DNA of 64,000 nt from assembly GCF_001657475.1 (NCBI RefSeq), contig NZ_LXEY01000022.1, positions 186,001 through 250,000 on the forward strand. Reading direction: 5' to 3'. The first letter of the stretch is position 1, and every line of letters begins with the position of its first letter. The notes under the pieces were generated by a model. It did no database searches and was not told where the DNA came from. It saw nothing but the letters and a program-made list of their open reading frames with translations. Position numbers and translations under genes: made by a program. Positions 1-13,984 of the stretch are shown here, piece by piece. The stretch is from Enteractinococcus helveticum (GTDB lineage Bacteria; Actinomycetota; Actinomycetes; Actinomycetales; Micrococcaceae).

Positions 1-867
<867 letters not shown>

Positions 868-923
868 GTTCACAACACAAATCAGTCTTTCATCCATTTT
901 TAGAACCAGGAGTTCATAGGACA

Positions 924-4814
<3,891 letters not shown>

Positions 4815-4848
4815 CCTCGTAGGCCGCTAGAACCGGCCCCAAACACAT

Positions 4849-4882
4849 AGAGAGCCAGTGCGAATATTTGCACTGGCTCTCT
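4849..4882 (+). terminator. Rho-independent-like terminator after rpoBC
   Basis: A perfect 13-base stem (4849-4861 with 4870-4882) surrounds an 8-base AT-rich loop and starts 34 bases after the rpoC stop. The base run after the stem is only mildly T-rich. It faces a leftward gene and may stop transcripts from both sides. Confidence 0.8.
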
Positions 4883-4911
4883 CAGGTTTAAACGTAAAAG
4901 AAAAACGACCA

Positions 4912-5124
4912 CTACCCGCGGGCACGACGACGCTTGAGAACTTGGGCCATCACGAAACTGTAGACACCAACGAATAAAGCCAGGCTCACGCCCACCCAGT
5001 TCGTAGGATTCGTTGCCACGAGTGCAACGACCCCGATGACAATAAACAATGCGCCAAATCCAGTGAGCATCATAACTAATGCAGTCGAGGGAGGGGTGGC
5101 GGTTTTGGTATCAATCTTGGCCAT
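4912..5124 (-). CDS. Small membrane protein of unknown function, two helices
   Basis: A 70-residue protein that I do not recognise as a named family. Residues 14-37 and 43-63 are two hydrophobic segments long enough to cross the membrane, separated by a short polar turn (TNPTN). The N-terminus is polar and the C-terminus ends in a basic cluster (KRRRARG), which suggests both ends face the cytoplasm. The start is ATG with a weak purine-rich site upstream. It is leftward, convergent with rpoC, and separated by about 160 bases from the FemAB-type gene, so a shared transcript with it is uncertain. It may be a lineage-specific membrane protein. Confidence 0.65.
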   Translation of the reverse strand: MAKIDTKTATPPSTALVMMLTGFGALFIVIGVVALVATNPTNWVGVSLALFVGVYSFVMAQVLKRRRARG

Positions 5125-5225
5125 GAGACATCAAACTCTCTTCGTCAACAACGAACGGAACGTTATACCTACCTTAAAGGCCATCAGTATATATCCGCTA
5201 ATACGATGACTGCCCATGCAACACT

Positions 5226-5261
5226 TTGGCCGCGGTCCCACTCGAGTAGGACCGCGGCCAA
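5226..5261 (-). terminator. Hairpin after the FemAB-type gene
   Basis: A perfect 13-base GC-rich stem (5226-5238 with 5249-5261) has a 10-base loop containing CTCGAG. It lies 25 bases downstream of the leftward FemAB-type stop. There is no clear T run on the leftward side, so it may be a terminator or an mRNA-stabilising end. Confidence 0.55.
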
Positions 5262-5286
5262 GGCGTGATGTCAGAAGGGTTGAACC

Positions 5287-6468
5287 CTAGCCTCTGCGAG
5301 CAAGGTACCGGTTGAACGCTCGAGCCAGGACCTTGTTGATGGGGTAATCCCATTCGCCCATGGTCTCGACGACGTCTGCGCCCATCGTGGTTTTGAACCG
5401 CGTGAGACCCGCAAGCTCATGCTCTTTATTCAGGGTGGGGGAGACCCCACCGAGGTCATACCAGCGCGCGCCCGCTTCCAGACTGAGCTTGACCTGTTCC
5501 AGTTGCAAAGCGCGCGGAGCATAGCGTTTGGACTCGGCACGAGTCGAAGCACCGTAGACATACCATCCCGTATCTTGCTGCTGAACGTAAATTGCTGAAG
5601 CTAGCAGTTGGTTCTCGAAGTGAGCAAACAACACTTTGCACTGTGCGATCTCGGAGGCATTCAGTGCGTTGAACATCGCCTCAAAATAACTCTGAGGACG
5701 ACCAGTGAAGTCATCGCGCTCAGCGGTTTCCTCATATAAGGCCTGCCACTGACTGATCTCGGAAACATCGCCAACGGAAATCTGCAAATCCGAGCGCATC
5801 GACTTTCGAGTCTGACGACGCGAGGTGCTATCCATGCGAGCCAACACGTCCTCGACGGCTTGCACAAATTCAGGAGACTCACGATCCGCTCGCTGCTCGT
5901 CAGTGAGCTCAGGCAGCGGAATACGCGCCTGGAATTGAGCCTGACCCGGACCAAAATCCTCGGTCATCTCCGGTTTTTCCCACCCTAAGCGAACCAAGGA
6001 ATCTTCTAACGACCATGCCGTGGGATCAGACTCGACCGGATGAAGGTCTGGGATCATGTCATGGTCATTGGCCGATAGCGTACGACGAACTGTCTCTGCG
6101 TCCCAACGGCGCAGCATAAATGGCAGCCCCATTCGGATCAAAAACGCGCCCTGACTCCGCAGATATGGCACCAGCGGATTCACCAGAGAATCCAGCGCTA
6201 CGTCCTCTGGATCAAAGATAGGCCCCTCGGCCATATACGCTAAATTGCGCCCCCGAAGACCAGGCACCGGGATCGGTCGGTACAGCACCAGGCTGGTGGC
6301 AACCAACTCGTCATTGTCCCACCACCCCAACGATTGGCCACGCCATGCCGCTTTGGTCTGGGGCCAATAGGGGTTCTGAAGAAAGGAAGCCCGCGGCTGG
6401 TCGGCGAGGAACCTTTGACGCTGTTCAGTGGAAATCTCTTGGATATTCAGGGTCTTATGTTGTGTCAC
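5287..6468 (-). CDS. FemAB/FemX-family peptidoglycan bridge aminoacyltransferase
   Basis: A 393-residue protein of the lipid II aminoacyltransferase (FemA/FemB/FemX) type. These enzymes take an amino acid, classically glycine, from aminoacyl-tRNA and attach it to the side chain of residue 3 of the peptidoglycan stem. The N-terminal FLQNPYWPQTKAAW segment, the central basic stretch STSRRQTRKSMR and the C-terminal RWYDLGGVSPTLN are typical of the two GNAT-like lobes. The start is a GTG, preceded by GGAG at very short distance, so the exact start is not secure. The gene is divergent from an ATP-grasp ligase with 83 bases between the starts, which suggests joint work on the cell-wall interpeptide bridge. 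The acceptor and amino acid cannot be read from sequence. Confidence 0.82.
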   Translation of the reverse strand: MTQHKTLNIQEISTEQRQRFLADQPRASFLQNPYWPQTKAAWRGQSLGWWDNDELVATSLVLYRPIPVPGLRGRNLAYMAEGPIFDPEDVALDSLVNPLVPYLRSQGAFLIRMGLPFMLRRWDAETVRRTLSANDHDMIPDLHPVESDPTAWSLEDSLVRLGWEKPEMTEDFGPGQAQFQARIPLPELTDEQRADRESPEFVQAVEDVLARMDSTSRRQTRKSMRSDLQISVGDVSEISQWQALYEETAERDDFTGRPQSYFEAMFNALNASEIAQCKVLFAHFENQLLASAIYVQQQDTGWYVYGASTRAESKRYAPRALQLEQVKLSLEAGARWYDLGGVSPTLNKEHELAGLTRFKTTMGADVVETMGEWDYPINKVLARAFNRYLARRG

Positions 6469-6551
6469 ATCTCCAGCGTACCCCAGCCGTTGATCGTTCC
6501 AAGAGGTAGAGCGAGCGGGATCACGGTTGGCAGTTGCTAAACTCGTCCACT

Positions 6552-7823
6552 ATGACCTCACAGATCCCCACCTCCCAATCCTTTGTCCCGGTCATTACCG
6601 GGGGAGACCTCGGCGCGTACACGCTGGCCCGCGAATTCCATGAAGCATACGGGGTGGTATCAGCAATCGTTCCAACAGCAGAAAACCTGATTGTTGGTGG
6701 CAGCAAAATCACCGAGCTCTATCCTGCTGGAGCCATGTTCGATCCGGATCATGTCGTTGAACACTTGGCTAGCGTTGCTCAACAACTACGGCGCGACGGC
6801 GCACGCCCCCTGCTGTTGATAGCAGGCTACGATCATCTGGTTCGTATCATGATCGACCACGCTGAAGCTCTCCGTTCGATGGGATATGTATTTCCTGAGC
6901 TCACCACCGCCCAACTTGACCGGGCCTCATTGAAAGACAATTTCTACGCACTGTGTGACGAACTGGCGATCAAGTATCCCCAGACCGCCTCCATTGACTG
7001 CTCGCAAGGCACGAACACCATTGACGCCTTCGTGAACTCTATTGCTGAGCTGGGCCTGGATTACCCACTCATTTTAAAGGCTGGTGACGGCGCAGCCTGG
7101 GCGAATACGCGCTTTTCCGGTCGACGAAAAGTACACTTCCTGCAAGAACCGCAACAACTGAAAATTATCATCACTCAAGCCATAAACGCTGGCTATCAGG
7201 GTTCCCTTATTCTTCAGCAATTCATTCCAGGCCCGGATTCCAACCTAAGAATTCTCTCGCATTTCCGCGATCGAACCGGCGAGAACGCACTGACCGGACT
7301 TGCCGAAGTCATCGTCGAAGACCACGCAGCGGGGCTTGAAGGCAACTCACGGGCTGTTGTGGCAGTCGCTGATGCGGCGATGCAAGAACAGGGCGCACGA
7401 CTCATGGATGCCTTGGACTGGCATGGATTTGGCATGTTTGACATCAAGATCCATGAGACGACGGGCGAACCATATTTCTTGGAGATGAATCCGCGTTTGG
7501 GCCGCCATCATTATTATCTGACTGTTGCCGGAGCAAACCCCGCAACGTACCTCTACCGGGAGTTCATTGAAATGAGCGCCCACGGGCAACCGGTGACAAC
7601 TGAGGGACCTGCTGCTTCACTGACGATCCCTTTAAAACTGGCGAAGCATTATGCTGCACCAGCACAGCAACAACAACTTGAAGCCGCCAAGCGTGCCAAC
7701 CGTATTGGCTGGCCGTTGCAATACAGTAACGACCGGAACCTGAAGCGAGACCTGTACCAGCGCTATCGTCTGACCAAGGCCGCAGCCGAAGTTGCCCACA
7801 CACCAGGCACGATGAACGCTTAA
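6552..7823 (+). CDS. ATP-grasp carboxylate-amine ligase, D-aspartate-ligase-like
   Basis: A 423-residue ATP-grasp enzyme. It has an N-terminal Rossmann-like pre-grasp half (VITGGDLGAYTLAREF), the segment SLKDNFYALCDELAIKYPQT at about residues 125-145, and metal-binding C-terminal motifs including YFLEMNPRLGRHHYYL. This pattern resembles ligases that add an acidic amino acid to peptidoglycan side chains, such as the enterococcal D-aspartate ligase. That identity is inferred, not shown. ATG at 6552 is chosen; an in-frame TTG at 6534 is possible, and neither has a clear Shine-Dalgarno site. The neighbouring divergent FemAB-type gene supports a cell-wall role. Other ATP-grasp peptide ligases remain possible. 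Confidence 0.72.
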   Translation: MTSQIPTSQSFVPVITGGDLGAYTLAREFHEAYGVVSAIVPTAENLIVGGSKITELYPAGAMFDPDHVVEHLASVAQQLRRDGARPLLLIAGYDHLVRIMIDHAEALRSMGYVFPELTTAQLDRASLKDNFYALCDELAIKYPQTASIDCSQGTNTIDAFVNSIAELGLDYPLILKAGDGAAWANTRFSGRRKVHFLQEPQQLKIIITQAINAGYQGSLILQQFIPGPDSNLRILSHFRDRTGENALTGLAEVIVEDHAAGLEGNSRAVVAVADAAMQEQGARLMDALDWHGFGMFDIKIHETTGEPYFLEMNPRLGRHHYYLTVAGANPATYLYREFIEMSAHGQPVTTEGPAASLTIPLKLAKHYAAPAQQQQLEAAKRANRIGWPLQYSNDRNLKRDLYQRYRLTKAAAEVAHTPGTMNA

Positions 7824-8287
7824 CCGCTGGATCTTCCCGTACGCGACTGTCTGCGGCGCAAAGACATGGTCCAGGAGGCCAGGAGCCATCCGGCACTGCT
7901 GGTAGCGGACAAGAGACTCTGCGTGGGGACGCACACGAGATGTTTTGGAGTCGCTGCGGATCGCTGATGAGCATTGATTGCCTGTCATGTCCAGTCGGCA
8001 AACAACTGACCGACTGGGTATGACGGGAGCGCACACGTGATGCATACCCTAATCAGTATGCAAATTGTTGCAATGTGACCGAACCTGGTACACTGAGAAC
8101 GATTGTTTCAAAGTGGCAGTAGGACTCTGTCCGGGTTGCGGGGAACTTGCGCGACAAATGCCACCTTTTTGCACGTCTAAAGCCGAATAGTCTAAGACGT
8201 CGAAAAACGACCAAGCTTTCTTTCGATTCGATGCGCTGCATACCGCCTCGAACCGTTCGAAAGAAGATAAATCATACGGAGAATATT
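7824..8287. other. 464-base gene-free spacer and str operon leader
   Basis: There is no convincing gene in this stretch. Its right part holds a promoter-like pair (8065-8094), which would give the rpsL mRNA a leader of roughly 190 bases. The left part (7824-8050) shows neither a recognisable protein nor a strong terminator for the ATP-grasp gene. Confidence 0.6.
8065..8094 (+). promoter_or_regulatory. Putative str operon promoter
   Basis: TTGTTG (8065-8070) is followed after 18 bases by TACACT (8089-8094). The -10 is preceded by TGG, giving an extended -10 element (TGGTACACT). The position upstream of rpsL and the lack of another candidate support it. A start near base 8101 is predicted. Confidence 0.45.
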
Positions 8288-8659
8288 TTGCCAACAATTC
8301 AGCAGCTGGTCCGCAAGGGCCGCACGCCAAAAGCAAAGCGTGTTGGTGCGCCTGCGCTTGACGCACGCCCAATGCGCCGTGGTGTGTGCACCCGTGTGTA
8401 CACCACCACCCCTAAGAAACCGAACTCCGCGCTGCGTAAAGTCGCACGTGTCCGCCTGGCCGGTGGTATCGAAGTTACCGCCTACATTCCAGGTGAAGGC
8501 CACAACCTCCAGGAGCACTCCATCGTGCTCGTTCGTGGCGGTGGCGTGAAAGACCTTCCAGGTGTCCGCTACAAGATTGTCCGCGGTGCTCTGGACACTC
8601 AGGGTGTCAAAGATCGCCGTCAAGCTCGTAGCCGTTACGGCGCTAAGAAGGAGAAGTAA
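8288..8659 (+). CDS. rpsL: 30S ribosomal protein S12
   Basis: 123-residue S12, a component of the decoding centre. The start is TTG at 8288, chosen because the protein then begins [11 protein letters not shown] as in the family and GGAG at 8278-8281 lies six bases upstream. A longer frame upstream has no family similarity. Residues K43 (TPKKPNS) and K88 (GGGVKDLPG) are the ordinary forms at the positions where streptomycin-resistance changes occur, so no such change is seen. The gene opens the str operon and is three bases from rpsG. Confidence 0.97.
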   Translation: MPTIQQLVRKGRTPKAKRVGAPALDARPMRRGVCTRVYTTTPKKPNSALRKVARVRLAGGIEVTAYIPGEGHNLQEHSIVLVRGGGVKDLPGVRYKIVRGALDTQGVKDRRQARSRYGAKKEK

Positions 8660-8662
8660 ACC

Positions 8663-9133
8663 ATGCCACGTAAAGGTCCTGCGCCAAAGCGCCCACTGGT
8701 AGTTGACCCTGTTTACAGTTCATCTTTGGTCACCCAGCTGATTAACAAAGTTTTGGTCGATGGTAAGAAATCGACTGCTGAACGCATAGTCTACGGTGCC
8801 CTTGATGGTACCCGCGAAAAAGGCGGCGACGATCCAGTAGCAACGCTCAAAAAAGCTCTGGATAACGTTCGTCCTGCATTAGAAGTCCGCTCTCGTCGTG
8901 TTGGTGGCGCCACCTACCAGGTACCTGTTGAGGTCAAGCCTGGCCGCGCTACTGCTCTTGCACTTCGCTGGTTGGTTACCTTCTCCAAGGCACGCCGCGA
9001 AAAATCCATGACTGAGCGTTTGACTAACGAAATTCTGGATGCGTCCAACGGACTGGGTGCAGCTGTAAAGCGTCGTGAGGACGTGCACAAGATGGCTGAA
9101 GCTAACAAGGCGTTTGCCCACTACCGCTGGTAA
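8663..9133 (+). CDS. rpsG: 30S ribosomal protein S7
   Basis: 156-residue S7, which nucleates folding of the 16S rRNA 3' domain and contacts E-site tRNA. The length and the N-terminal [11 protein letters not shown] fit the actinobacterial form. The ATG is preceded by GAAGGAG at 8647-8653, inside the end of rpsL, so translation of the two genes is likely coupled. In enteric bacteria S7 is the str operon repressor; no such site is identified here. A 90-base gap with a 7-base inverted repeat (9166-9172 with 9201-9207) separates it from fusA. Confidence 0.98.
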   Translation: MPRKGPAPKRPLVVDPVYSSSLVTQLINKVLVDGKKSTAERIVYGALDGTREKGGDDPVATLKKALDNVRPALEVRSRRVGGATYQVPVEVKPGRATALALRWLVTFSKARREKSMTERLTNEILDASNGLGAAVKRREDVHKMAEANKAFAHYRW

Positions 9134-9223
9134 ATCAAACACCAACTCAGTACTCATTCCGAGCCGTTGCCTCAACCAGGAGTCTGTGGCTCACGGAACC
9201 AGGCAACAACCAAGGGAGAACCT

Positions 9224-11341
9224 GTGGCACAACAAGAAGTGCTTACCGACCTCACAAAAGTTCGTAACATCGGCATCATGGCTCACATTGACGCCGGTAA
9301 AACTACCACGACCGAGCGTATCCTCTTCTACACCGGTGTAAGCCACAAACTGGGCGAAACCCACGATGGTGCTTCAACCACCGACTGGATGGAGCAGGAA
9401 AAAGAACGTGGTATCACCATTACCTCCGCTGCTGTCACCAGCTTTTGGCACGGTAACCAGATTAACGTCATCGACACCCCAGGTCACGTTGACTTCACTG
9501 TTGAAGTTGAACGTTCTCTGCGTGTCCTCGACGGCGCGGTAGCTGTATTTGATGCTAAAGAAGGCGTTGAACCACAGTCCGAGACCGTATGGCGTCAGGC
9601 TGATAAATACGGTGTACCTCGTATCTGTTTCGTCAACAAGATGGACAAACTCGGTGCTGATTTCTACAACACCGTTGAAACCATCAAATCCCGCCTGGGT
9701 GCCAAGCCTCTGGTTATGCAGCTGCCAATCGGTGCCGAAAATGACTTCATCGGTGTCGTTGACCTGCTCAGCATGAAGGCTTTCGTATGGCCAGCAGATG
9801 CCAAAGGTGACACCAAACTTGGTGCGAGCTACGAGATTGAAGAAATCCCAGCTGAACTGCAGGAAAAAGCTGAAGAGTACCGTAACGAACTCATCGAATC
9901 GGCTGCTGAATCATCAGATGAACTGATGATGAAGTATCTCGACGAAGGTGAACTCACCAACGATGAGATCAAAGCCGGTATCCGAGCATTGACCATCGCT
10001 GACGACGCCTACCCAGTCTTCTGTGGTTCCGCATTCAAAAACCGTGGGGTCCAGCCAGTCATCGACGCTGTCGTTGACTACCTGCCATCCCCACTGGATG
10101 TTGAATCGGTCAAGGGAACTTCCATGAAGGACCCAGAAGAAGAACTGACCCGCAAACCAAGCCTTGATGAGCCATTCTCCGCACTGGCATTCAAGATTGC
10201 GGCGCACCCCTTCTTCGGAACGCTCACATATATCCGCGTTTACTCCGGAAAGATCAAAGCGGGCGACCAGATCCTGAATGCGACCAAGCAGAAGCAGGAA
10301 CGCGTCTCCAAGATCTTCCAGATGCACTCCAACAAGGAAAACCCTGTTGACGAGGCTCAGGTAGGTCACATCTACGCGGTTGTCGGTCTGAAAGACGTCA
10401 CCACCGGTGACAGTCTGTCGGCCAAAGAAGCACCGATCATTCTGGAATCCATGGACTTCCCAGAACCAGTGATCTCGGTTGCTATTGAGCCAAACTCGAA
10501 GGGTGACCAGGAAAAACTGTCGACCGCTATTCAGCGTCTGTCGGCAGAAGACCCAACCTTCACCGTTTCTCAGAACGAAGAAACCGGCCAGACCGAAATC
10601 GGCGGCATGGGCGAACTGCACCTCGACGTGCTGGTCGACCGCATGAAGCGTGAATTCAAGGTTGAGGCTACCGTTGGTAAACCACAGGTCTCCTACCGCG
10701 AAACCATTCGCCAGAAGGTTGACTCGGTTGACTACACCCACAAGAAGCAGACTGGTGGTTCCGGTCAGTTCGCTAAGGTTGTGGTCTCCTTCGAACCCTT
10801 GGTATCCGAAGAAGGCGAAGTCTACGAATTCAAGAACGCTGTCACCGGTGGACGTATTCCTCGTGAATACATCCCATCTGTCGACCAGGGTATTCAGGAA
10901 GCCATGCAGTTTGGTGTTCTTGCTGGTTACCCAATGGTTGGTGTCAAAGCAACTCTTGAAGACGGCGCCTACCACGACGTTGACTCCTCGGAAATGGCGT
11001 TCAAACTTGCCGGCTCCCAGGTCTTCAAGGAAGGCATCAAACGCGCAAAGCCGGTTCTGCTTGAACCGATCATGTCCGTTGAAGTCCGTACCCCAGAAGA
11101 ATACATGGGCGACGTCATTGGTGACTTGAACTCCCGCCGCGGTACCATCGAATCGATGGACGATGCAGCAGGTGTCAAGGTCGTCAAGGCCAAAGTCCCA
11201 CTGTCTGAAATGTTCGGTTACATCGGTGACCTGCGCTCCCGCACTCAGGGTCGCGCTGTCTACACCATGACCTTCAACTCATACGGTGAAGTACCTGCTG
11301 CTGTCTCTGAAGAAATTATTCAGAAACACTCCGGCCAATAA
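9224..11341 (+). CDS. fusA: Elongation factor G
   Basis: 705-residue translocase GTPase. The start is GTG at 9224, with GGGAG at 9214-9218. A longer frame upstream encodes residues not found in the family. G1 is at residues 20-28 (AHIDAGKTT), G3 is DTPGHVDF and G4 is NKMD. Domain II, the EF-G-specific domain IV around the [13 protein letters not shown] loop, and domain V are complete. There is only one fusA in the window. It sits between rpsG and tuf in the standard str order. The 271-base gap to tuf holds two hairpins, so tuf may be expressed partly on its own. Confidence 0.98.
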   Translation: MAQQEVLTDLTKVRNIGIMAHIDAGKTTTTERILFYTGVSHKLGETHDGASTTDWMEQEKERGITITSAAVTSFWHGNQINVIDTPGHVDFTVEVERSLRVLDGAVAVFDAKEGVEPQSETVWRQADKYGVPRICFVNKMDKLGADFYNTVETIKSRLGAKPLVMQLPIGAENDFIGVVDLLSMKAFVWPADAKGDTKLGASYEIEEIPAELQEKAEEYRNELIESAAESSDELMMKYLDEGELTNDEIKAGIRALTIADDAYPVFCGSAFKNRGVQPVIDAVVDYLPSPLDVESVKGTSMKDPEEELTRKPSLDEPFSALAFKIAAHPFFGTLTYIRVYSGKIKAGDQILNATKQKQERVSKIFQMHSNKENPVDEAQVGHIYAVVGLKDVTTGDSLSAKEAPIILESMDFPEPVISVAIEPNSKGDQEKLSTAIQRLSAEDPTFTVSQNEETGQTEIGGMGELHLDVLVDRMKREFKVEATVGKPQVSYRETIRQKVDSVDYTHKKQTGGSGQFAKVVVSFEPLVSEEGEVYEFKNAVTGGRIPREYIPSVDQGIQEAMQFGVLAGYPMVGVKATLEDGAYHDVDSSEMAFKLAGSQVFKEGIKRAKPVLLEPIMSVEVRTPEEYMGDVIGDLNSRRGTIESMDDAAGVKVVKAKVPLSEMFGYIGDLRSRTQGRAVYTMTFNSYGEVPAAVSEEIIQKHSGQ

Positions 11342-11369
11342 TTTAGACTTATTAGCTGGCTAGATTTAT

Positions 11370-11402
11370 GGTGGTGGGCTTGGTCCTGCCAAACCCACCA
11401 CC
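11370..11402 (+). other. fusA-tuf intergenic hairpin
   Basis: A stem of nine pairs (11370-11378 with 11394-11402) is extended by four more pairs after one mismatch around a 5-base loop. It starts 29 bases after fusA. It lacks a T run. It could be an mRNA processing or partial termination point that sets the fusA to tuf ratio. Confidence 0.45.
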
Positions 11403-11452
11403 AGCCAAACGGTGTGTCACCCCGAACATAACGTTTGGTACAGGACTAGGGT

Positions 11453-11498
11453 CCGGTCCGCGCAGGCGGCCGAGGTTGTTTAGCAATCCACGGACCGG
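11453..11498 (+). other. Inverted repeat in the tuf leader
   Basis: Eight-base arms CCGGTCCG (11453-11460) and CGGACCGG (11491-11498) flank a 30-base loop; four more outer positions pair partly. It lies 114 bases before the tuf start and may fold in the tuf leader. The function is unknown. Confidence 0.4.
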
Positions 11499-11612
11499 TC
11501 CTAACCACCGGGGAAACTAGTAATAACAACATCTGACGTAGACTGGACCAAAGTCAGACCGCCACAAGCGGCTGCATGTCCTTCTCCAGTCGAACAGTTC
11601 TAGGAGGAATCT

Positions 11613-12803
11613 GTGTCGAAGGCAAAGTTCGAGCGGACAAAGCCGCACATTAACATCGGTACCATCGGTCACGTTGACCATGGTAAAACCACCCTGACCG
11701 CTGCGATCTCCAAGGTACTTGCCGATAAGTACCCAGAGTACAACGAACAGCGCGACTACGCCGACATCGACGGTGCTCCTGAAGAGCGCCAGCGCGGTAT
11801 TACTATCAACGTTTCCCACGTTGAATACGAAACCGAAAAGCGTCACTACGCACACGTTGACGCCCCAGGTCACGCCGACTACATCAAGAACATGATTACC
11901 GGTGCTGCTCAGATGGACGGCGCAATCCTCGTTGTTGCTGCAACTGACGGCCCTATGGCTCAGACTCGTGAACACGTTCTGCTGGCCAAGCAGGTTGGCG
12001 TTCCAACCCTGCTGGTTGCACTCAACAAATCCGACATGGTCGATGACGAAGACCTGCTGGAACTGGTTGAAATGGAAGTTCGCGAACTGCTGTCCTCCCA
12101 GGACTTCGACGGCGACAACGCTCCAGTTATCCGCGTCTCCGCTCTGAAAGCTATCGAAGGCGAAGAAAAATGGGTCAAGGCTGTTGAAGATCTCATGGAC
12201 GCTGTGGATGAATACATCCCAGAACCAGTTCGTGACCGTGACAAGCCATTCCTGATGCCAATTGAAGACGTCTTCACCATTACCGGTCGCGGTACCGTTG
12301 TAACCGGTCGTGCAGAACGCGGTACCCTCGCAATCAACTCCGAAGTTGAAATCGTTGGTATTCGTGAGTCGCAGAAGACCACCGTTACTGGTATCGAGAT
12401 GTTCCACAAACAGCTCGACGAAGCATGGGCTGGCGAAAACTGTGGTCTGCTGCTCCGTGGTCTGCGTCGTGAAGACGTTGAACGCGGTCAGGTTGTCGTA
12501 GCCCCAGGCTCGATCACCCCGCACACCCAGTTCGAAGCAAACGTCTACATTCTGTCCAAGGACGAAGGTGGCCGTCACAACCCGTTCTACTCGAACTACC
12601 GTCCACAGTTCTACTTCCGTACCACTGACGTAACCGGTGTTATCACCCTGCCAGAAGGTACCGAAATGGTCATGCCAGGTGACACCACCGAAATGACCGT
12701 TGAACTGATCCAGCCTATCGCAATGGAAGATGGCCTCGGCTTTGCTATCCGTGAAGGTGGACGTACTGTTGGTTCCGGTCGTGTAACCAAGATCATCGCC
12801 TAA
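11613..12803 (+). CDS. tuf: Elongation factor Tu
   Basis: 396-residue EF-Tu, which carries aminoacyl-tRNA to the ribosomal A site. GTG at 11613 is supported by AGGAGG at 11602-11607. G1 is GHVDHGKT at residues 19-26; G3 is DAPGHADY and G4 is NKSD, both common actinobacterial forms. All three domains are present and the C-terminus ([10 protein letters not shown]) is normal. The codon choice is strongly biased, with most prolines read from CCA, as expected for one of the most abundant proteins. A perfect terminator follows. Confidence 0.99.
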   Translation: MSKAKFERTKPHINIGTIGHVDHGKTTLTAAISKVLADKYPEYNEQRDYADIDGAPEERQRGITINVSHVEYETEKRHYAHVDAPGHADYIKNMITGAAQMDGAILVVAATDGPMAQTREHVLLAKQVGVPTLLVALNKSDMVDDEDLLELVEMEVRELLSSQDFDGDNAPVIRVSALKAIEGEEKWVKAVEDLMDAVDEYIPEPVRDRDKPFLMPIEDVFTITGRGTVVTGRAERGTLAINSEVEIVGIRESQKTTVTGIEMFHKQLDEAWAGENCGLLLRGLRREDVERGQVVVAPGSITPHTQFEANVYILSKDEGGRHNPFYSNYRPQFYFRTTDVTGVITLPEGTEMVMPGDTTEMTVELIQPIAMEDGLGFAIREGGRTVGSGRVTKIIA

Positions 12804-12844
12804 CTCCCTACGAATTGAGCACATGCTCTAACTAGGTAGTAAGC

Positions 12845-12880
12845 CAAAATATCCCCTGCCACTCGGCAGGGGATATTTTG
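12845..12880 (+). terminator. Strong terminator after tuf
   Basis: A perfect 16-base stem (12845-12860 with 12865-12880) has a 4-base loop (ACTC), with TTTT at the end of the right arm. It closes the str operon and isolates it from the S10 operon. Confidence 0.92.
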
Positions 12881-13652
12881 TATTCAAATACTCTAGATTC
12901 AACCATCTCCCGGCATCGACACTACTGAGAAGGTTGGAACATATTAGCAATGATCGTGTGTTCAAATACGGCTTTCGGTTGACCGTGGTCTGTACAGAAG
13001 CAGCTAGAACGGCATCCTAGTCGCAGCATCAGTATGGGGAATTGTACGCGTTTCCGTAGCGGCACTGATCTAACGCCGTGGACTGCTGGGCTTCATCGTG
13101 GTGCTAGCACCAGGAATGATCTACAACTATCGAGTTGTTTGTACCTGGCACGTCAACGGTATTGACCCAGCGGTTACGTTGGTATTTAACAGACCTTCCA
13201 TACTTCTGGGCCCGCTTATATAGAGTGGTCTTTCGCGGAATGACAGGGGACAGCTGAAGCGCCAGTTCGAATGTCAGCACTGCCTCACCAAATATAGCTC
13301 TTTGACCGCCAACGCTTTTCAACCGCAACCAGTTCTCGAGCGGAAAGCACTATGCCGGCCGATTGGCTAATCCCCATATAATCTGTCATAATAGACAGGT
13401 TGCTCGCAATGAGTGTGCCCAGAAGGCGTAGTACTACGGCTCTGAGCATGCTCTCCAAGAGCAGGCATCAAATTCCCCAGACCGTCTATACAGTGCAGTC
13501 TGGCGAGTAAAAAACTTGATGGTCTCACATAGTCGAGGAACCCGTGCAACGGATTCGGCTATGCGAGCGAAAATAACACATGCACCAGCTTCAGCTGTAC
13601 CGCATGTACACAGGGACAGGTACTCAACTAGTACGGAAATGAGGCAGACGCC
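12881..13652. other. 772-base gene-free spacer before the S10 operon
   Basis: No complete gene is recognised. An aromatic-rich open stretch ending at 13257 contains RWYLTDLPYFWARLYRVVFR and looks more like a protein remnant than random sequence, but it lacks a start and a match I can name. TATAAT at 13377-13382 is the best -10 candidate for rpsJ, without a good -35 element. A dyad CTGTC (13383-13387) / GACAG (13394-13398) follows it directly. The spacer probably holds the S10 promoter and possibly gene debris. Confidence 0.5.
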
Positions 13653-13961
13653 ATGGCGGGACAAAAAATCCGCATCCGGCTGAAGTCGTATGATCACGAA
13701 GTGATCGACACTTCAGCGCGGAAGATCGTTGATACGGTCACACGCGCAGGCGCACAGGTAGTTGGCCCGGTTCCACTACCTACTGAGAAGAATGTGTTCG
13801 CCGTGATCCGTTCTCCGCACAAATACAAAGACAGCCGTGAGCACTTTGAAATGCGTACTCACAAACGTCTTATCGACATCGTAGACCCGACTCCTAAGGC
13901 TGTTGACTCGCTGATGCGTCTTGACTTGCCAGCGGACGTCAACATTGAAATCAAACTCTAA
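13653..13961 (+). CDS. rpsJ: 30S ribosomal protein S10 (NusE)
   Basis: 102-residue S10, first gene of the S10 operon. It belongs to the head of the small subunit, and as NusE it pairs with NusB and NusG in antitermination. The sequence from [19 protein letters not shown] to the C-terminal NIEIKL is complete and of standard length. The ATG has only a poor upstream purine tract. The 772-base spacer before it must contain the operon promoter. The gap to rplC is 23 bases. Confidence 0.98.
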   Translation: MAGQKIRIRLKSYDHEVIDTSARKIVDTVTRAGAQVVGPVPLPTEKNVFAVIRSPHKYKDSREHFEMRTHKRLIDIVDPTPKAVDSLMRLDLPADVNIEIKL

Positions 13962-13984
13962 GCTAGGGAGGTGCTGAGAGAACT

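Noticed and set aside
9914-10975. 353-codon open frame opposite fusA
   Set aside because: Complementary to the EF-G sequence; the strong codon bias of fusA leaves the opposite frame open.
11517-12824. 435-codon open frame opposite tuf
   Set aside because: It spans tuf almost exactly and would start in the tuf terminator region; an artefact of extreme codon bias.
13104-13328. Leftward 74-codon frame in the spacer before rpsJ
   Set aside because: No family resemblance, no ribosome-binding site, and its composition fits noncoding DNA.
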